Below, one piece after another: positions 1-12,666 of a stretch of 64,000 bases of DNA. Both the position numbers and the translations under genes were made by a program. Origin of the DNA: Monocercomonoides exilis (lineage: Eukaryota > Preaxostyla > Oxymonadida > Polymastigidae); contig LSRY02000022.1 of the NCBI GenBank assembly GCA_001643675.2, forward strand, positions 62,001-126,000, given 5' to 3'. Every line of letters begins with the position of its first letter. The first letter of the stretch is position 1. The notes beneath the pieces were generated by a model, which saw only the letters and a list, made by a program, of their open reading frames with translations, was not told the origin of the DNA and ran no database searches.

Positions 1-1864
1 GCTCTCTTTTTGAAAAAACAGGAGATAGCGATCTTTGGCGGCTCAATTTCTTTCTGAATTGAAGTCTTTCATGTCTTTGATTGGTTTCGTTTTCTTCTTT
101 TTCTTCTTTCCTTATTCTTTTTCGACGATTCAGAATCTTTTTCTTCGAAGGATTATTTGAAGAATCCATTAGCTTTTTGAGATCATCATGACTTCGTTTT
201 GAATTTTGTGATGAGCGTTGACTGTTGGAACATTGTGATTCAAATACTTTCATTTGAGAACAAAGAATTGATAGATTGTTTTCAGCTTCCTGTATTTGAT
301 GTTGAATCTCTTTTAATGTGGTCACTTTCGAAGAAAACTGAGACATAAGAGGAGGTGTTTCTTTGGAAGATTTGGATGATTTTGAAGAACGAACAAGTTA
401 TTGTTTGACTGATAATGGCTTTTGCACTTTTAGGAAGTCAGTTGTCACAGATTTGGCTGATTCATGTTCGCTAGCTGTTGGATTTTCGAGATCTTTTTTA
501 AAAGAAAAATCTCCGAATAATTCATTTTTCCATGAATTTGAAGATGCTTTCTTTGCATTTTTCTCACTTGACGAAGAGACAGGAGAACCTGATATTCTTG
601 TTCGAACAGAAGAAGCTGCAATAGGCCACACTCCAGTTTTGACAAATGAAGCTTTCACGGTGGAAAAAGTTATTGCAGCTGCTACAGCATCAGGAAGTGC
701 ATTTGCGAGAGCAGATCGATAAGCACTCAAAGAAAACTTGGAAGGAGGGCAAAACTTGCTGTAGAGTGTGAACTTAAAACGAGAAAATACATAAGAATCA
801 CATGGCTGCAGAAAATGAGTCATGTTTGGAGGAAATTTCAGAATAACAATATTATTCTTTGCGGCTTCCCTTGTCACTAATTCATCATCATGTGATCTGT
901 GATTGTCCATCAGTTGAAGAGCTTTTTTTGTTGAATTCGGTTTAACTTTGGAGGTAATCAGAGAAATCCAGCAGCCAATCATTATTTCTCTGAAAATCTC
1001 TTTCGTTATCCATCCTGATGAAGAATAAATGTTACGAATATCAAAAGCTGACAACGAAGAGAATTCATCTGGAGTTTCTTTTCTGGGCCATAACAAAAAT
1101 CTTGGAAGAGAAGATCCGTCTTCGCATATACACAAGCACAATGTAGCATTTGGAACTTTTGGTGGTTTCGGCGGAGAAGGAGGAATCTGGTTTTTCATTC
1201 AAACCACAAGTTTCATTGATGTTTCACCGCAGCTTAAAGAAGTTTTATCGAAATTGAAGATTGTTGATGAATCAATATTATGCTTTTTGATGACTTCAGC
1301 AAAGTATAAAAACCATTTTCGAACATTTTCCGGGGATTGAGCTGAAATTTTTGACATTTCCATTGGTCTGGATAAAGCCGATTGTGATACTTCACTTCTT
1401 TCAATAAGTTTGTAAGCATATTTGCAGTTTACTGTTTTTGGAATTTGTTTTTCATCACATTCTTTTTCCAGCAGATCAACGCACTAAATTAATATTGAAA
1501 AGAAATCTAATGCAAATTTAAATTGATAATTGAAAAAAACCATCGATTGAATATCTTTAACTCGAACAATCGTATCTTCAGATAACATTGCCATAACCTG
1601 ATTTTCAATGGTTTCAAGCTGACTTTTGGATATCGATAATGGATGACCTTCTTTTCCAACAACTCTACAAGACTTTTCCGCTTTGATTCCCCGATACCAT
1701 GCGCTTTTCGAAATAGCTCCTGATTAAATTGCTGTTTTGAAATTGACAGCATTTTTGCATTTGATTTCGAAAACTTTTTGGCTTGCCGATTTAATATTTC
1801 TATATTCACTTAAGGCAAGTGTACGTCTGAGCTGCAGAGGTGAAAGTTGCTGTTTATTTTCCAT
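1..1864 (-). pseudogene. pogo/Tigger-like DDE transposase, stop-interrupted, cut by the window edge
   Basis: Reading from the ATG at 1864, exon 1 (1864-1541, 108 codons) encodes a helix-turn-helix DNA-binding region. A 57-bp intron (1540-1484, GTTTT...TTAG) follows. Exon 2 encodes the catalytic core: NFDKTS (first Asp, codon about 1248), then LMDNHRSHDD (second Asp) and LQPCDSYVF (third Asp), the DDD pattern of the DDE_1 superfamily endonuclease used by pogo/Tigger transposons. The frame never shifts but holds three stops: TAA at 1724-1726, TGA at 1199-1201 and TAA at 398-400. After the last TAA the same frame stays open for about 130 codons to base 1, as a Ser/Lys-rich coiled-coil tail. The intron lies at the same place and phase as in the transposase at 42965-44662, so the two are related though very different in sequence. 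Probably inactive. The far terminal repeat is outside the window. Confidence 0.85.
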
Positions 1865-2183
1865 GGTTAAGGGTTTCGATCAATAATTCAAAATAAGTTG
1901 CAGATGACTTTAAAATCATGAAGATGTCTTAAACAGCAAATGACTAACGGAAATTTCAAACAATTCGTTTATGACAACAAAATATTCTGCATCTTGTTAA
2001 TTTGCGAAAAAAAGAACAAATTGAAAGAGAAGCATTTGGAGTTGCTAATACTTCTCAATCAAACAAAGATATTTAACTTATCCAACATTTATATCTGGAA
2101 AATGAATTTATGGATTTTATTGTACAAAACAGAAGTGTTTTTGAACAACGAATAAGTTTCTCTGATTTTCAAAAGAATTATTC

Positions 2184-2219
2184 AGTTCCGGGTTTGGCAC
2201 TGAGTTCCGGGTTTAGCAC
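2184..2219. repeat. duplicated terminal motif of the first transposon
   Basis: Two near-identical 17-mers (AGTTCCGGGTTTGGCAC at 2184 and the same with A for G at 2203) lie about 320 bp upstream of the transposase start. The transposon at 42761-44965 has the same layout at its right end: two copies of a CCCGGGTTTTG motif. This suggests paired transposase-binding sites at the 5' end of the first element. The opposite end is not in the window, so the exact element boundary is unproved. Confidence 0.5.
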
Positions 2220-2224
2220 CAATA

Positions 2225-2580
2225 GTATATAGTGTGTCACAAATCCGGGACATGTCACAAATCCGGGAAAGTGCATAAATTTCAGCTTTTATAAAACTTT
2301 TCACACATTCATTTGTTTCAAATTAAATAAAGGATGCATTTGAAGTTATAAGAATTGCTTTTTTAATATTACAGTTTTCGTAAAAACCCTTTTTCTTCTG
2401 ATTTCGTGTTATAAATAAATAATGAAGAAAAAGGGTTTTTACGAAAACTGTAATATTAAAAAAGCAATTCTTATAACTTCAAATGCTTCCTTTATTTAAT
2501 TTGAAACAAATGAATGTGTGAAAAGTTTTATAAAAGCTGAAATTTATGCACTTTCCCGGATTTGTGACACTCTATATATT
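2225..2580. mobile_element. palindromic MITE
   Basis: The right half (2424-2570) is the near-perfect reverse complement of the left half (about 2253-2400), with a roughly 24-bp centre near 2412. The outer edges carry TGTCACAAATCCGGGAAAG in opposite orientations, and the left edge has a second copy of the CACAAATCCGGG motif. The motif resembles the TIR of the pogo-like transposon at 42761 (GACAAAACCCGGGAAAG). No coding potential. It is best read as a non-autonomous hairpin element moved by a pogo-like transposase. Target duplication was not resolved. Confidence 0.7.
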
Positions 2581-3179
2581 TTATTCAAATCAATAAAGTT
2601 TATGTTTTTTATTATGCAAAAAGTTCAACCATAAATTACATCGAACTTGAAAATAACTTGTGAAATAAAAAACACAACTCAAACATTCAGCTCTTATTGA
2701 GAAAACATCCATCATCCTCAACCACAAAAAAAGAACTTATCTCAAAAGTTTTTTTCTCTTTTTTCCATAATTTTGTCATGACCTCACTGTAAATTCTCAC
2801 GAATATTTTAAAAAAAATAAAAATGAAAGAGAGACACGTTGAATGTTTTATAGATATAAACTTTTTCTCTTTGAAAAGTCATTTTTTGCTTCAACGTTTG
2901 AGAATCGAATTCGTTTCATTTCTCCTGGAGATGAATGCTCAAATGAAATTGTGCATCTAATTGAAAAAGCGTTGAAAATCAGATGACTGAATTGATAGAA
3001 TGCAGAAAAAAAGACAGGCTCAATTTGAAACAATGAGTATTGATCTCAATCAATGGATTGTCAAGTGAGAACATCGCCCTTCCAGAGATGGGCTGGAAAA
3101 AAGTGCGAGATAAAAATATAGACAATAACATTTAAACAATAAAAAGTGTATAATAAATTATCCGCTTCACTTCCCCACC
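2581..3179. other. A+T-rich intergenic stretch, no gene seen
   Basis: No open frame with protein-like composition, no splice-consistent exon chain and no clear repeat. The small open frame at 2848-3033 has no recognisable features. Confidence 0.5.
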
Positions 3180-3470
3180 GACTTCGCCTTTTGCTATGGT
3201 TGCGAAGAACAAAAGGCAGGGGACTATGCCCTTCGGAGCTGTCTTTTGAAGGCTGCGCAGGGATCCGGTGAGGCGAGAATGTTCATGGAGCAGAAAGAAA
3301 AACCACTCTCTTCCATGTGAGGATTGGAAAAGATAACTGCCTATGCAGGACTCTGCATCCCGCTTCTCTGTTGCATCAGCAGAGCAACCTCAATCGTCAC
3401 CCACTGTATGGACTGCTCTGACTCTTCTGTGTTAAAAACAGTCGTTATCGTGTTGAGGAGAAAGCTTTTT
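3180..3470 (+). pseudogene. short GC-richer exon-like relic
   Basis: Base composition rises sharply here compared with both sides. One forward frame reads 29 coherent residues, beginning LRSCLLKAAQGSGEARMF, before a stop; the rest shifts frame. It resembles a leftover exon fragment of an unidentified gene. Confidence 0.25.
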
Positions 3471-3695
3471 GATTAAAACTGTTTATTCATTCTATTTGTA
3501 TATTTTCAGATCCTAGACGTACACAAATCACTTCGGGCGTTTATTCTTTCTTTCTCTCTTTCTATGTCTCGCCCTTTTTTCTAGCCATCTCCCAACATGC
3601 TTCTGGTTCCACTTCGCACGACTCCGCCTATCGTCTATCCATCCGCATTGCTATTATCTCGGAGCAAACATGTCTCACTGCGTTTTTATTAATTC

Positions 3696-3754
3696 ACAAT
3701 GGAGCGAATCAACAAACGCAAGGAGCAGGTTTGCTCCTCAATAATGAGTCTTGA
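3696..3754 (+). repeat. 57-bp inverted repeat, left copy (partner 17498-17556)
   Basis: This segment is the reverse complement of 17498-17556 with one or two mismatches. It contains the small palindrome AGGAGCAGGTTTGCTCCT. The pair encloses 13.8 kb of mostly decayed genes. No target-site duplication is obvious, so it could be the terminal repeat of a large element or two unrelated solo insertions. Confidence 0.6.
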
Positions 3755-3902
3755 AGGCCCCTTTTTTATATATTTATTTTGATTAAATTCCACTTTTATT
3801 AATTTATTTATTAATTTATAGTGATCTTAAACCCTCCTGCTTAACACTTTCTCGTGCGGCTGATGAATTGAAGGACTGCGGATGAAGGTGCGGCCCCTGT
3901 CT
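3755..3902. other. A+T-rich spacer
   Basis: Short A+T-rich stretch between the 57-bp repeat and the coiled-coil relic. Nothing recognisable. Confidence 0.4.
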
Positions 3903-4380
3903 CTACTCCCTCCCTCTCTTGGAATGTTTTCGGGGTGTTCTCGATCGTGTCTTCTGCGCTTGAACAGTCATGATAATTTGCCCTATGCTTCTCTTTCCGC
4001 GCCTCCTCCGATCAGTTTCAAACTTTTTCTGTGAGGCAATCTGTCTGCTTTCCGTCATTTCCATAATGCTGCGGGGAATTTTGAGGTGTGTTTTCCGATT
4101 CAAGAGTGATCGCGATGGGGAGTTCCGTGACAAAGTTATTTCTCTTTGCATTCTCTCTTCTCAAAGCTATAAGTCTCGTTTCTTTAGCCACTTTCTCCTT
4201 CCTCATATCTTCTTCTCACGCCGTTTCTGATGTCTTTTCAGTACAGTTTTTTATCTCTAAATTTGCTTTCTCGATTCTTATTTCATTCCTTTCTCTATTT
4301 GAATCCAACATTTCTTCTTCTCCACGAGGGGATTCTTGGAAGTCGATCGTCAACAAAATCCATTTCATATCTTGAACAGG
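3903..4380 (-). pseudogene. decayed coiled-coil protein, 3' part
   Basis: On the minus strand, frames from about 4330 down to 3903 encode charged helical sequence rich in Glu, Arg, Lys and Ala, for example KEKVAKETRLIALRRENAKR. A TGA interrupts one frame near 4225, and the sequence then continues in a second frame (ITLSRNSPSRSLLNRKTHLK). This is typical of a broken coiled-coil gene. It is probably the end of the same relic that shows degenerate repeats at 5640-6450. No function can be named. Confidence 0.4.
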
Positions 4381-5639
4381 TTATATGTATAAAATTTTTG
4401 GGCCACTCTTGATCCTGGCTCCTCTCTTGCGTGCATGTTGCTCGCTTTCCAATCCGAGCCTTCATATCTTGATATGTGTTTTGAAACTTTATATCGAATC
4501 GAGAACACTTTCAAAGTGTCGTGTATTTCAAACTATCTTTGGATAGCTTCTTATTATTCTTTTATTCTCTGCATATTTGCATGCAGATTTTCTCTTATGC
4601 CAACCACACTTGTTCATCCTGAAAAGTTGTCTAGACAAAATTGAACCATCGTTGGAGCGTTTCTTCTGTATTAATGAGTGCGTTTGAATGTGTGTTAATA
4701 TCGATTTTATAGTCTTCCTTAATGTTATCTTTATCTACACTTCTATTAATACAGTATCTTCTTTCAATATAGAACACTCCCTTCTCAATCTCTCCAGCTC
4801 AGCTAGCTCTAAAGTTACAAAATTACAGTGAGGATGAGGGCTCTCCTCTGGAGTGCTTGTGGGTCTGTGAAATTCTTTGTGGCTTTTTTCACTTCAGTAA
4901 TAATTGCAAAATCCCACATTGGTTTACATCATTTGCCCTTTCTCGGCTTTTCTCCAACATAAGTTTTTCTTTTTTCTTTTTCTTTTTTTTTTTTTTTTTT
5001 TTTTGAAATAAATCTATATCTTTCACATTCGTATCAATTTCTCTGAAAAGTTTAACAGACTCGAACACTTTTAGTTCAGCTTTATCAATCTTTCCACTTG
5101 AAACATTTGTTATGGATAGAGTTTCAATAAATTCTTAAACAGTCCACTTGGCATCTTTGGTTGTGAGTGTGTCAGTATCAACCACACTTTCTCTGTCCAA
5201 AAATTGTTAAAATTTGTACAGCGCTCTCCACGTATCCCTTTCGTTCTTTTTATTAGTCAAAATTTCTGCTTATATATCCTTCACTCCAACGTCTTCTCCC
5301 CATGTCTGAAAAAGGTCCCTTCTTCGATATTCTCCTCTCCAGTCTAACACTTATGATTTCTAATGGGGGTAACTTCTAGTCATCATTTCACATCTCTTTA
5401 AAGGTCAATCTGATGTTTCTCAATTACAGATTAGCACTATCTAGTTCAAATACAGCTCAATCACTCTTTCCACCTTCTCAGAGAGGATAGTTTTTTTTAA
5501 TAGTTCCGCAGGGCACAGGAGCAATCGGGTCTGAAATTGAATCAAGTCTTCTCGGTACAATTGTTTCAAATATCTCTGCGACTTTTTCCCACTCTCGGTG
5601 CATTGTCCTGTTTTTTCTAAGTCCGTCTGAGTATGTCTA
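4381..5639. other. no intact gene; pyrimidine-rich decayed sequence
   Basis: Only short open frames without protein-like composition. A poly-T tract of about 24 lies at 4982-5004. The C+T-rich plus strand is consistent with a decayed purine-rich coding strand on the minus side, but no continuous frame can be followed. Confidence 0.4.
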
Positions 5640-6450
5640 GCAGCATTTCAGCTGAGATATGCGGAGTCTTCTTCTAATTTCATCACGCCGCAACATACGT
5701 CTTATTTCAGTATCCGCCTCTCGCGGTCTTCCGCAGTCTCATGCTCTATCTTCTCCTCGCTATTCTTTGCGGATTTCACTTCTTCAATTTTCTCCCGAAA
5801 TTTCGCTGTTACAATATCTACTCCTGACTCGCGAAAATGCATTGTTCCTCATCTTATTATCGATTCGTAATCTCTCTCACTTTTTTTCTCTATCCTTCTC
5901 TCACAGCAAACTCAGCTTTCTCTTCCTTCAAACCCTTTCGATCAAAAGCAATTTGTCACTCCACTATAACCTCGCGACAATACACAGCAATCTTTTATCT
6001 CTCCGTCCCGTTATATTTCACGGTTTCACTTTTGTAATTATTTCTCTTATATTGAATCGTATCCTATCTTATTATAAATTGATGATATTTCACTCTTTCA
6101 GTTTTGATATGTTGTTGAAATGCAGCTTGTCTCTGTTTCCTTAGCAAAAGTCTATTGATTTTCTGAGCTTTCAATCTCAATTATCATCTCGCTGCGAAGC
6201 GCGGTTCTCTGCTCTATCTCCACTCATGATCTCGTGATTGAACGCGGTTTCTATCTTTCATCTCATGGACTTGCTGCAGAGTGTGGTTCTCTTTTCTCTC
6301 TCTTTTCTCATGATCTCGAAATCAAACGCTGTTTTATTCTCTGTTACTATCTCTCGAATGTGCACAGCTCCGTTAAAAATAATTATCTTTCAACTGTTAT
6401 GAAATGATCCTTCTATTAATGTCTCGCTGCAATCTGTGCCTCGATTTTCA
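5640..6450 (-). repeat. degenerate repeats of a decayed coiled-coil gene, block 1
   Basis: A motif close to ATCTCGCTGCAATGCGTGGCTCT recurs about ten times (near 5704, 5757, 5829, 5964, 6186, 6229, 6265, 6312, 6351 and 6421) at irregular 40-150 bp spacing. Read on the minus strand it gives short helical phrases such as EEQRIAAR or EREQRFAAR, interrupted by many stops. The same motif fills 16060-17260. This looks like the remains of a gene coding for a repetitive Glu/Arg/Ala coiled coil. Confidence 0.5.
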
Positions 6451-7007
6451 AAAATATCCTTGTTATATGGCTAAATTTTTTTGAAAAGTGACATCAGATC
6501 AAAAATCTGACCCATGGAAGTTATTTTTTAATCATTCCGTTACCATTATACGAATGGATATATCAAACTTTCATAATGATATTTGTTGGTTCATTGCAAA
6601 CCTCTATATAAGGAAAAAATTTTTGAAACAAAAAATAATATATCCAAGATTTGGATCAAAATAAAAATTGAGAATTTTCGATGAATATGCGATAATAATT
6701 TTTGGTATATCATGAAATTGTTGATACATAAAGTTCACAACGTGTTCCTTAATAATTTTTGTTCGAAAAATTTTTATTCTCATGTTATTTAGTAATTTGT
6801 TATATCAGAAGTTTTTTTATGTTCAATCTGTATCTGAACTTTTCTCTGAAATAAAATTTGCCTCCACATGTTCAATGCATATGAAAATTGAATAATTTTA
6901 GTGGTTTTCATTTTGTTTAGACCATAAATTTTATAATTAAATTAATTATTTGAACATATTTTTGAATTGAAAGGTTTGTTGTTAATAGCCAACTTTTGTT
7001 TCATCAA
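6451..7007. other. A+T-rich spacer, no gene seen
   Basis: Strongly A+T-rich with stops in all frames and no repeat identified. Confidence 0.5.
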
Positions 7008-10000
7008 TTACGCAACAGACAAAGATATGAATTCGAGCGCATTTCCAGGATGTGGAAGCACAATGAAGTCAAAATGAGGCTTGATGATGTTACGTGCAGG
7101 GAATGAAAACGAAGTGAAAGTGAATGGAGGATCTTTTGATAGCTTCTTTTGTTTGTAATCCAACGGATTTGGGGGATGAATCCTTCTTCGATAATTGAAT
7201 AAAAATCTACTTACTTGATAACTTCTTCCTTTGGTACAAACACAAAAGTTTGCACATTGATCAGCTGGGGATACTCTTGCACACACACATCTCACTTCAC
7301 CACTTGCATCTTCACACGCAGGAAACATCACACAATCACTCTCTCAAGCACATTCTTCACATCCATCCGTAACAATTTCATTGAAAATTCCACATCTGCT
7401 CGGTAATAATTCTCCTTTTCCTGATACTTGAAAAAGACTTCCTTCTCTTCCTCCTGCGACAAATATGAGCAGCCTCTTCGAACTTTTTCATCCATTGTTC
7501 CTTCTGTTTCTGCCCTCACTCGGTTCCCTCCCTCTCGTCTGCAACACACGTCATGCTCCCGCATTGACGCACGCACAGGATAGCGCTATACACTTGTCTC
7601 ATTGGAAAAAAGAATTCATACAACGACATCTGCGTACCATACACCTTTAGAACAATGCTCTGTGTTCTTGTCTCGCTGCACATTTGTTGCAGGATCAACT
7701 CTCCTGGCGCTTGTATTTGCACCATCACCGAACTCTATACTCTCATCGTGTTATTCGGAACTGCACCACACACATACTAACCCGGCTCGCATCTTCTCCC
7801 ACTCCACATCCTTCCTCGCCTTCTACCCTCCTCATATACCTCCCACTCTTCGCTCGCATCATACACAAACTCCTTCACAACTACCGACTTCATCTGCAAG
7901 CATTTGCCTGGCACATTTAACCAAAATCTGTGTCACCTTGTTTGCATTTATCATTCTCTCTCTCCTTCCTATCCCACTTCTTCTTTCTTTTCATCAAACG
8001 AATTCATCTACTTCACAAACAGCACAGCTGCTGTTTTCATTCTCCAAATTGAAGAACATCCCCTTCCTCAACTCGTCTCTTATGCCTTCTCCATGCAAAC
8101 CTGCAGCGCACAAACATCTGTCAGTGCGGCTTCAAACGCTGCTGACGTAAACGTATCAGTACCTTCAATCATATTCGCTGACTCAAAAGGAAAAGCCATC
8201 TCCCACTTACACGTATCGCTTACCACCTCTTGTCCCTCACATCCAAGCAGATTCCACAAATAACCCAGACAGAAATGGCTCCACTCAATTAGAGCATTTA
8301 GAAAAGAAGCTACGTGATGATATTATTTCTCCCTCTCCTCCTTCAAATGTTCATCCAACTGAAACTTTGCAATTGGTGCTATCTCTTCTTCTTCCTCAAC
8401 ATCACCTCCACCACCATCTGCAAAAGAGTTAAAAGAAGCAAAACCAAAGTCATAATGCTTATTCTCTGTGACCATATTCAACAACTTCTTAGTACTTAAC
8501 TGAACATCCGCTCAAAAAGAGTGGACAATCTGAAATGCTCTTCGAGGCATCGCTCCTGCTTGCTCATCCTCTGTATTGCATTCGATTGTATCAACGTTAT
8601 CAGCATCAACACTGCCAATACACCTGTTCCTGCCGTCTCAACCATCGACATTGCCATTCAACCACTCAACCTCTCCTCTCTTTCAATCTGCTTCGTCTGC
8701 CTCATCTGCTATTTCGCTTCTGTTGCACCTCCAAGCAGACACAGCATCAGCTTCAGCTCGTCATTGTTCCGAATGTTTCACCCGCCCATTGCGCGCATGT
8801 CACTCAGCTGCACATCGTTGAAAATAATCTTCTGCATGTAAGGCAGAATCCCTTCTTTATTCTGCACAAGCTCCATTAGCTTTATCGTTGCCGTCTCATT
8901 CGAAACGCAAACTCAAATCATCTTCACTTCCATCGTTCTGATATGTACTTTCATCTTGTGACAAAACCCCTCTTTCGTTGAATGCTTGCGCCGATGCTCC
9001 TTTCACACTGCTCTTTCTTCTTTCTTCTTCTTCTTCTGCCTCAATCAACCCCTCAACATCCAATCCCGATCGAAGCACTGTCTCAAACATCTTCTCCTCT
9101 TCTTTCTTATATCTCGCTTGCTTCTTCATCTTCACTTTCACATTCTCCACAAGCGCCACACATTTCCTCACACTCCTCTTTAGTAATTCTTCTCCTCTTC
9201 CTTCTCCTCTTCCTTCTCCTCTTTTCTTCGCCTTCTGCCCCAACTCCACCAGTCTTGCTGGCTCAGGCACCTGCTCCACTGCATTCGGCCCAGCAAACAA
9301 AGCCGGCTCTGAATTATTCCTCAAACAGCCTCACATCATATGCGCCCAGAAAATTGTGGTTAATCATCAACTTCTTTTTCCTTGCCAAACTCAGCTGAAT
9401 GGCTTTCACAGAAAATTTCTAATCCTTTTTGAATTGTAAAACAGTCATCTCCTCACACAAAAATTCGCCGTATCGATCGCCAAGCTCTCAGAATTTCTTC
9501 TTCTTCTTCTTTAAGCAACTTGCTCAACTCCTCAAACACATCTCAACACTCTTCAAATGCTCTCACTTTAGCCTCATGATTCTCCTCCTCATTCTTCTTC
9601 TTCGTCTTCGTCTTCTTCTTCCTCTTCTTCTTCCACTTCTTCTCGTTCTTCTCCTTTTAATTCTTCTTCTTCTTCTTCTTCTTCTTCTTCTTCTGCTTTT
9701 CTCTTACGTGATTATTCAGAAGATTATTCTGGTTCGTTGACTTCACGTTCATTGGACATCGAAGAAAGAAGAAGAAGAAACAAAGAAAGAGAAAGAGAAA
9801 GAAGAAGAAAAACAGAAAGCCAATTTTATCAAATAAAAGGAAGAAATTACAAGAAGGAGAAAAATAATTCGTTACTTTGTCCTTCTTCTTTTTCCTCTTC
9901 TTCCTCTTCCTCTTCTTCTTTTTCTTCTTCTTCCTCTCGAAATTCCTTTCGAAATTCTTCTCCTTCTTCTTCTATCAAATTCTCTAAAAATGATTAAGTT

Positions 10001-10057
10001 TCGTTGCAAAAAGAAGGAAAAGAAGGAAAAGAAGCGAAAGAAGGTATAAATCAACAA

Positions 10058-10088
<31 letters not shown>

Positions 10089-11890
10089 CTTCTTCTTCTT
10101 CTTCTTCTTCTTCTTCTTCTTCTTCTCCTCCTCCTCCTCCTCCTCCTCCTCCTCCTTTCTCCTTTTCTTCCATCCGTTTTCGATCTCCCGCCTCACAGAC
10201 TTAGATCCACCTCCACCACCTTCGCCGCCACATGCTCATCGTCTGTCACCACTGAAACAGAATTCCTTACCTTCACTGCAATCACCTCCGTCGAGATAAC
10301 CACACACCTCCTCTTCAATTCCATTGTAGCTTCATTCAACTCAACCGTTGTTGTCTCCACCCAAAAAAAGATGTTCTTCAGTTCTGCGTTCATCCCATTC
10401 CCTCTCCCATCATCCTGTTCATCATCTTATTTCTCTTCATCTCCATCGAGACTGCCATCTTCTCTCCGCTTGCTGCTCCTCCACAGATCGTATCCCCTAC
10501 AACTGTGCTCACCTCCTTCCTCCAAGTCTTCTGCATCACAACCCTATGTATCTGCTCAGACTGCGAATCCATCGTATTTCCCAGCGGCGCTACTGACGAC
10601 TGCCTTCACTGGATGTTTTCTTGCTATATGTCCAGCCTCTATTTTGATGTATTGGACGAAAACTACCCTCTCGCCTTCTGCAACTATGCCTCCATTCCCT
10701 CACCTTGTCATATCTGCTGCGTCTCCGGATCTGGTTCCCCGTCTAACACACTCCCAAACGCATGTACTCACTTCATCACTGCACAATTGGTCAGAATCTT
10801 CTTCACATCACCTACTTCTGCTCCTTCTCTGCTCTGCAGTGAAGCTTCAATCCCCTTCTCCGTTGTGAACTTCACCTTCAGTGAATCATCCATGCGCAAT
10901 ATCCAACGACGCTGTCACTGCACAGCACAGCAGCCGAAGCTTCATCTCAATGTGCGCATTCGCAAGGCGGATCAGCTCATCTTGGCTAGCAAAGATACCA
11001 CAAGCAGGCTCGCACTCCTCTGCTTTGTTCCTGAAACGTTCGACACTAACACAAAACTGGTCTTCCTAGTCTTCTTCAATAGTCTTCTTCATCCATGCCA
11101 CCCCCCTGTTGCATATGGAACCAAAATCTCGCAAGGCTCCAGAAACGACTACTTCTTCGGTGTTGTGCTTATGCTGCATTTCCGTTCGTTGATTCACGAC
11201 GCTGCACGACTTCTTGGAAGCAGCATGTTCAGTTCGTCCGGTACAGTCACAGGCCTCTTATCCGCTAAACACACGTCTCATTCGCTGACTGCCTTGTTGG
11301 ATCAGAACACTTCTCTTCGGCTTACCACCAGATTAAACAACAACGAGTATTCTGCTCTTCCGCTTGAATTCTTCTTCCACTCCAACTTCCTCCGCCTTTT
11401 CTCGCTCTTCCAGTTATGCAAATACAATTGTCACTGACGATAATGATATATCCTTTTTCCTTATCTCAGCAGTCACTAGCGCCTTCCTCACTTCTTCTTT
11501 CTCTCTTTCTCTCTCTCCCACTTTGCATACTGCAGCATTTCGCCCTATCACTTAGTTGAACAGCTTCTCCACCACACGCCTCAACTGCAGCGATCGTGAA
11601 ACCAACAGCTCATTCGCCTTCCACAGCAGCGACAAGTCAAACAGATCGAAGATCAACTGAAACGCAATCACATCCACAACTGTAAAGATCCTCTTACTCC
11701 CCGACATTATGCCCTTCAATGCAACAAGCTACAGAAGCGACTCCACTTGCGGAACAGAAAGCATCGCCCACCGCGCTATTGCAATAACATTTGCTATGTA
11801 TGCACGCAAGCAACATCAGGCATCTCGATCCCTTAGCACATCTCAGCATCATTGTCAGACTCTAATTCCAATTAATTTGTCTCGGCTGTA
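7008..11890 (-). pseudogene. large decayed gene with a ubiquitin-like segment
   Basis: The block is richer in G+C than its surroundings. Protein-like minus-strand frames alternate throughout, ending with a TGA at 7008. The clearest domain is at about 8860-8690: a frame with TIKLMELVQNKEGILPYMQ, IIFNDVQLSDMRAMGG, a TGA, then NIRNNDELKLMLCLLGGA. This follows the ubiquitin fold signature (KEGIPPxxQxLIFxGxQLxD...LxLVLRLRGG). A frameshift lies just upstream, and further on come a Lys/Glu-rich frame (9324-8896), DVCLADKRPVTVPDEL near 11270 and other fragments. Stops and shifts are frequent, so this is a relic of one or more genes. The domain assignment is by eye. Confidence 0.5.
9484..10160. repeat. 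TTC/TCC trinucleotide tracts
   Basis: Several long runs of TTC/TCT and CTC units occur, the longest from about 10060 to 10155 (roughly 22 TTC then 10 TCC units). An A+G-rich stretch lies at 9764-9800. Plus-strand reading gives Ser and Pro runs, minus-strand Glu and Lys runs; neither is embedded in an intact gene. Confidence 0.8.
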
Positions 11891-12561
11891 ACAGAAGCAT
11901 CTGAAAGATCAATCAGTTATTTATCAACCAATGTCAAAATAACAGCGAAAATAAATGTGACTCAAGAAAAGAATTTTTATTACAAAAAATGAGTAATCTT
12001 TTAAACCTTCATAATTTAAATGTTACATCAGTTAAATATAATATTCTGTCTGATATTTTTGTTATTGGATTTTTAATTGTTTTTTGAACACACCTGTTTA
12101 AATCTAGAGCAATTTTTCCTTCCATGAATTGATATATTTTTTTAATGAAAAACGCAAGGAAAAAAACAAAACAAGCAACTTTTCATCTATTCTTATTCCA
12201 ACAAGTATAAATGATAAAATTTTCGTTATATTTTTAAAAATCAAACGAATATTCAAACGAATGCAATGAAAAAGATGAAAACAAAGACAAATAATAAATT
12301 AAAAACAAATGAACAGAAAAATGATATTTATCAACGCTAAAACGACGAAAAATATAAATGTTGACGAAATATTTGCATATTAGAAACTCAATTATTGTTG
12401 ATAGGAGCAAAAAAAGATGACACAATAATAAATTTAATATAAAATGGGAACGGAATGATCGAAATCTTGTGATCTTTTTTGATCTTTTGTGGGACAAAAT
12501 TAAAGTCATGGAACTTTTCAAAAAAATTTTGCCATATATGTGTGTGTATGTTTTCTTGCTG
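11891..12561. other. A+T-rich spacer, no gene seen
   Basis: No coding structure. It ends at the 8-bp target duplication of the 3.48-kb element (CATTTATC, 12562-12569). Confidence 0.5.
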
Positions 12562-12634
12562 CATTTATCTAAACCTGTGTGACGTGATAAAGATTTTGTC
12601 TTCACGTCCGTCACTAAATTTTTTTCACGTCAGT

Positions 12635-12666
<32 letters not shown>

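Noticed and set aside
1198-1215. An 18-bp intron that would remove the TGA at 1199-1201
   Set aside because: Other introns here are about 47 bp or longer, and removing it would delete residues that align with the sister transposase at equal spacing.
10505-11437. 310-codon plus-strand open frame
   Set aside because: Its Ser/Cys/Leu-rich composition and lack of motifs, together with coherent minus-strand protein fragments in the same place, mark it as a shadow of the decayed minus-strand gene.
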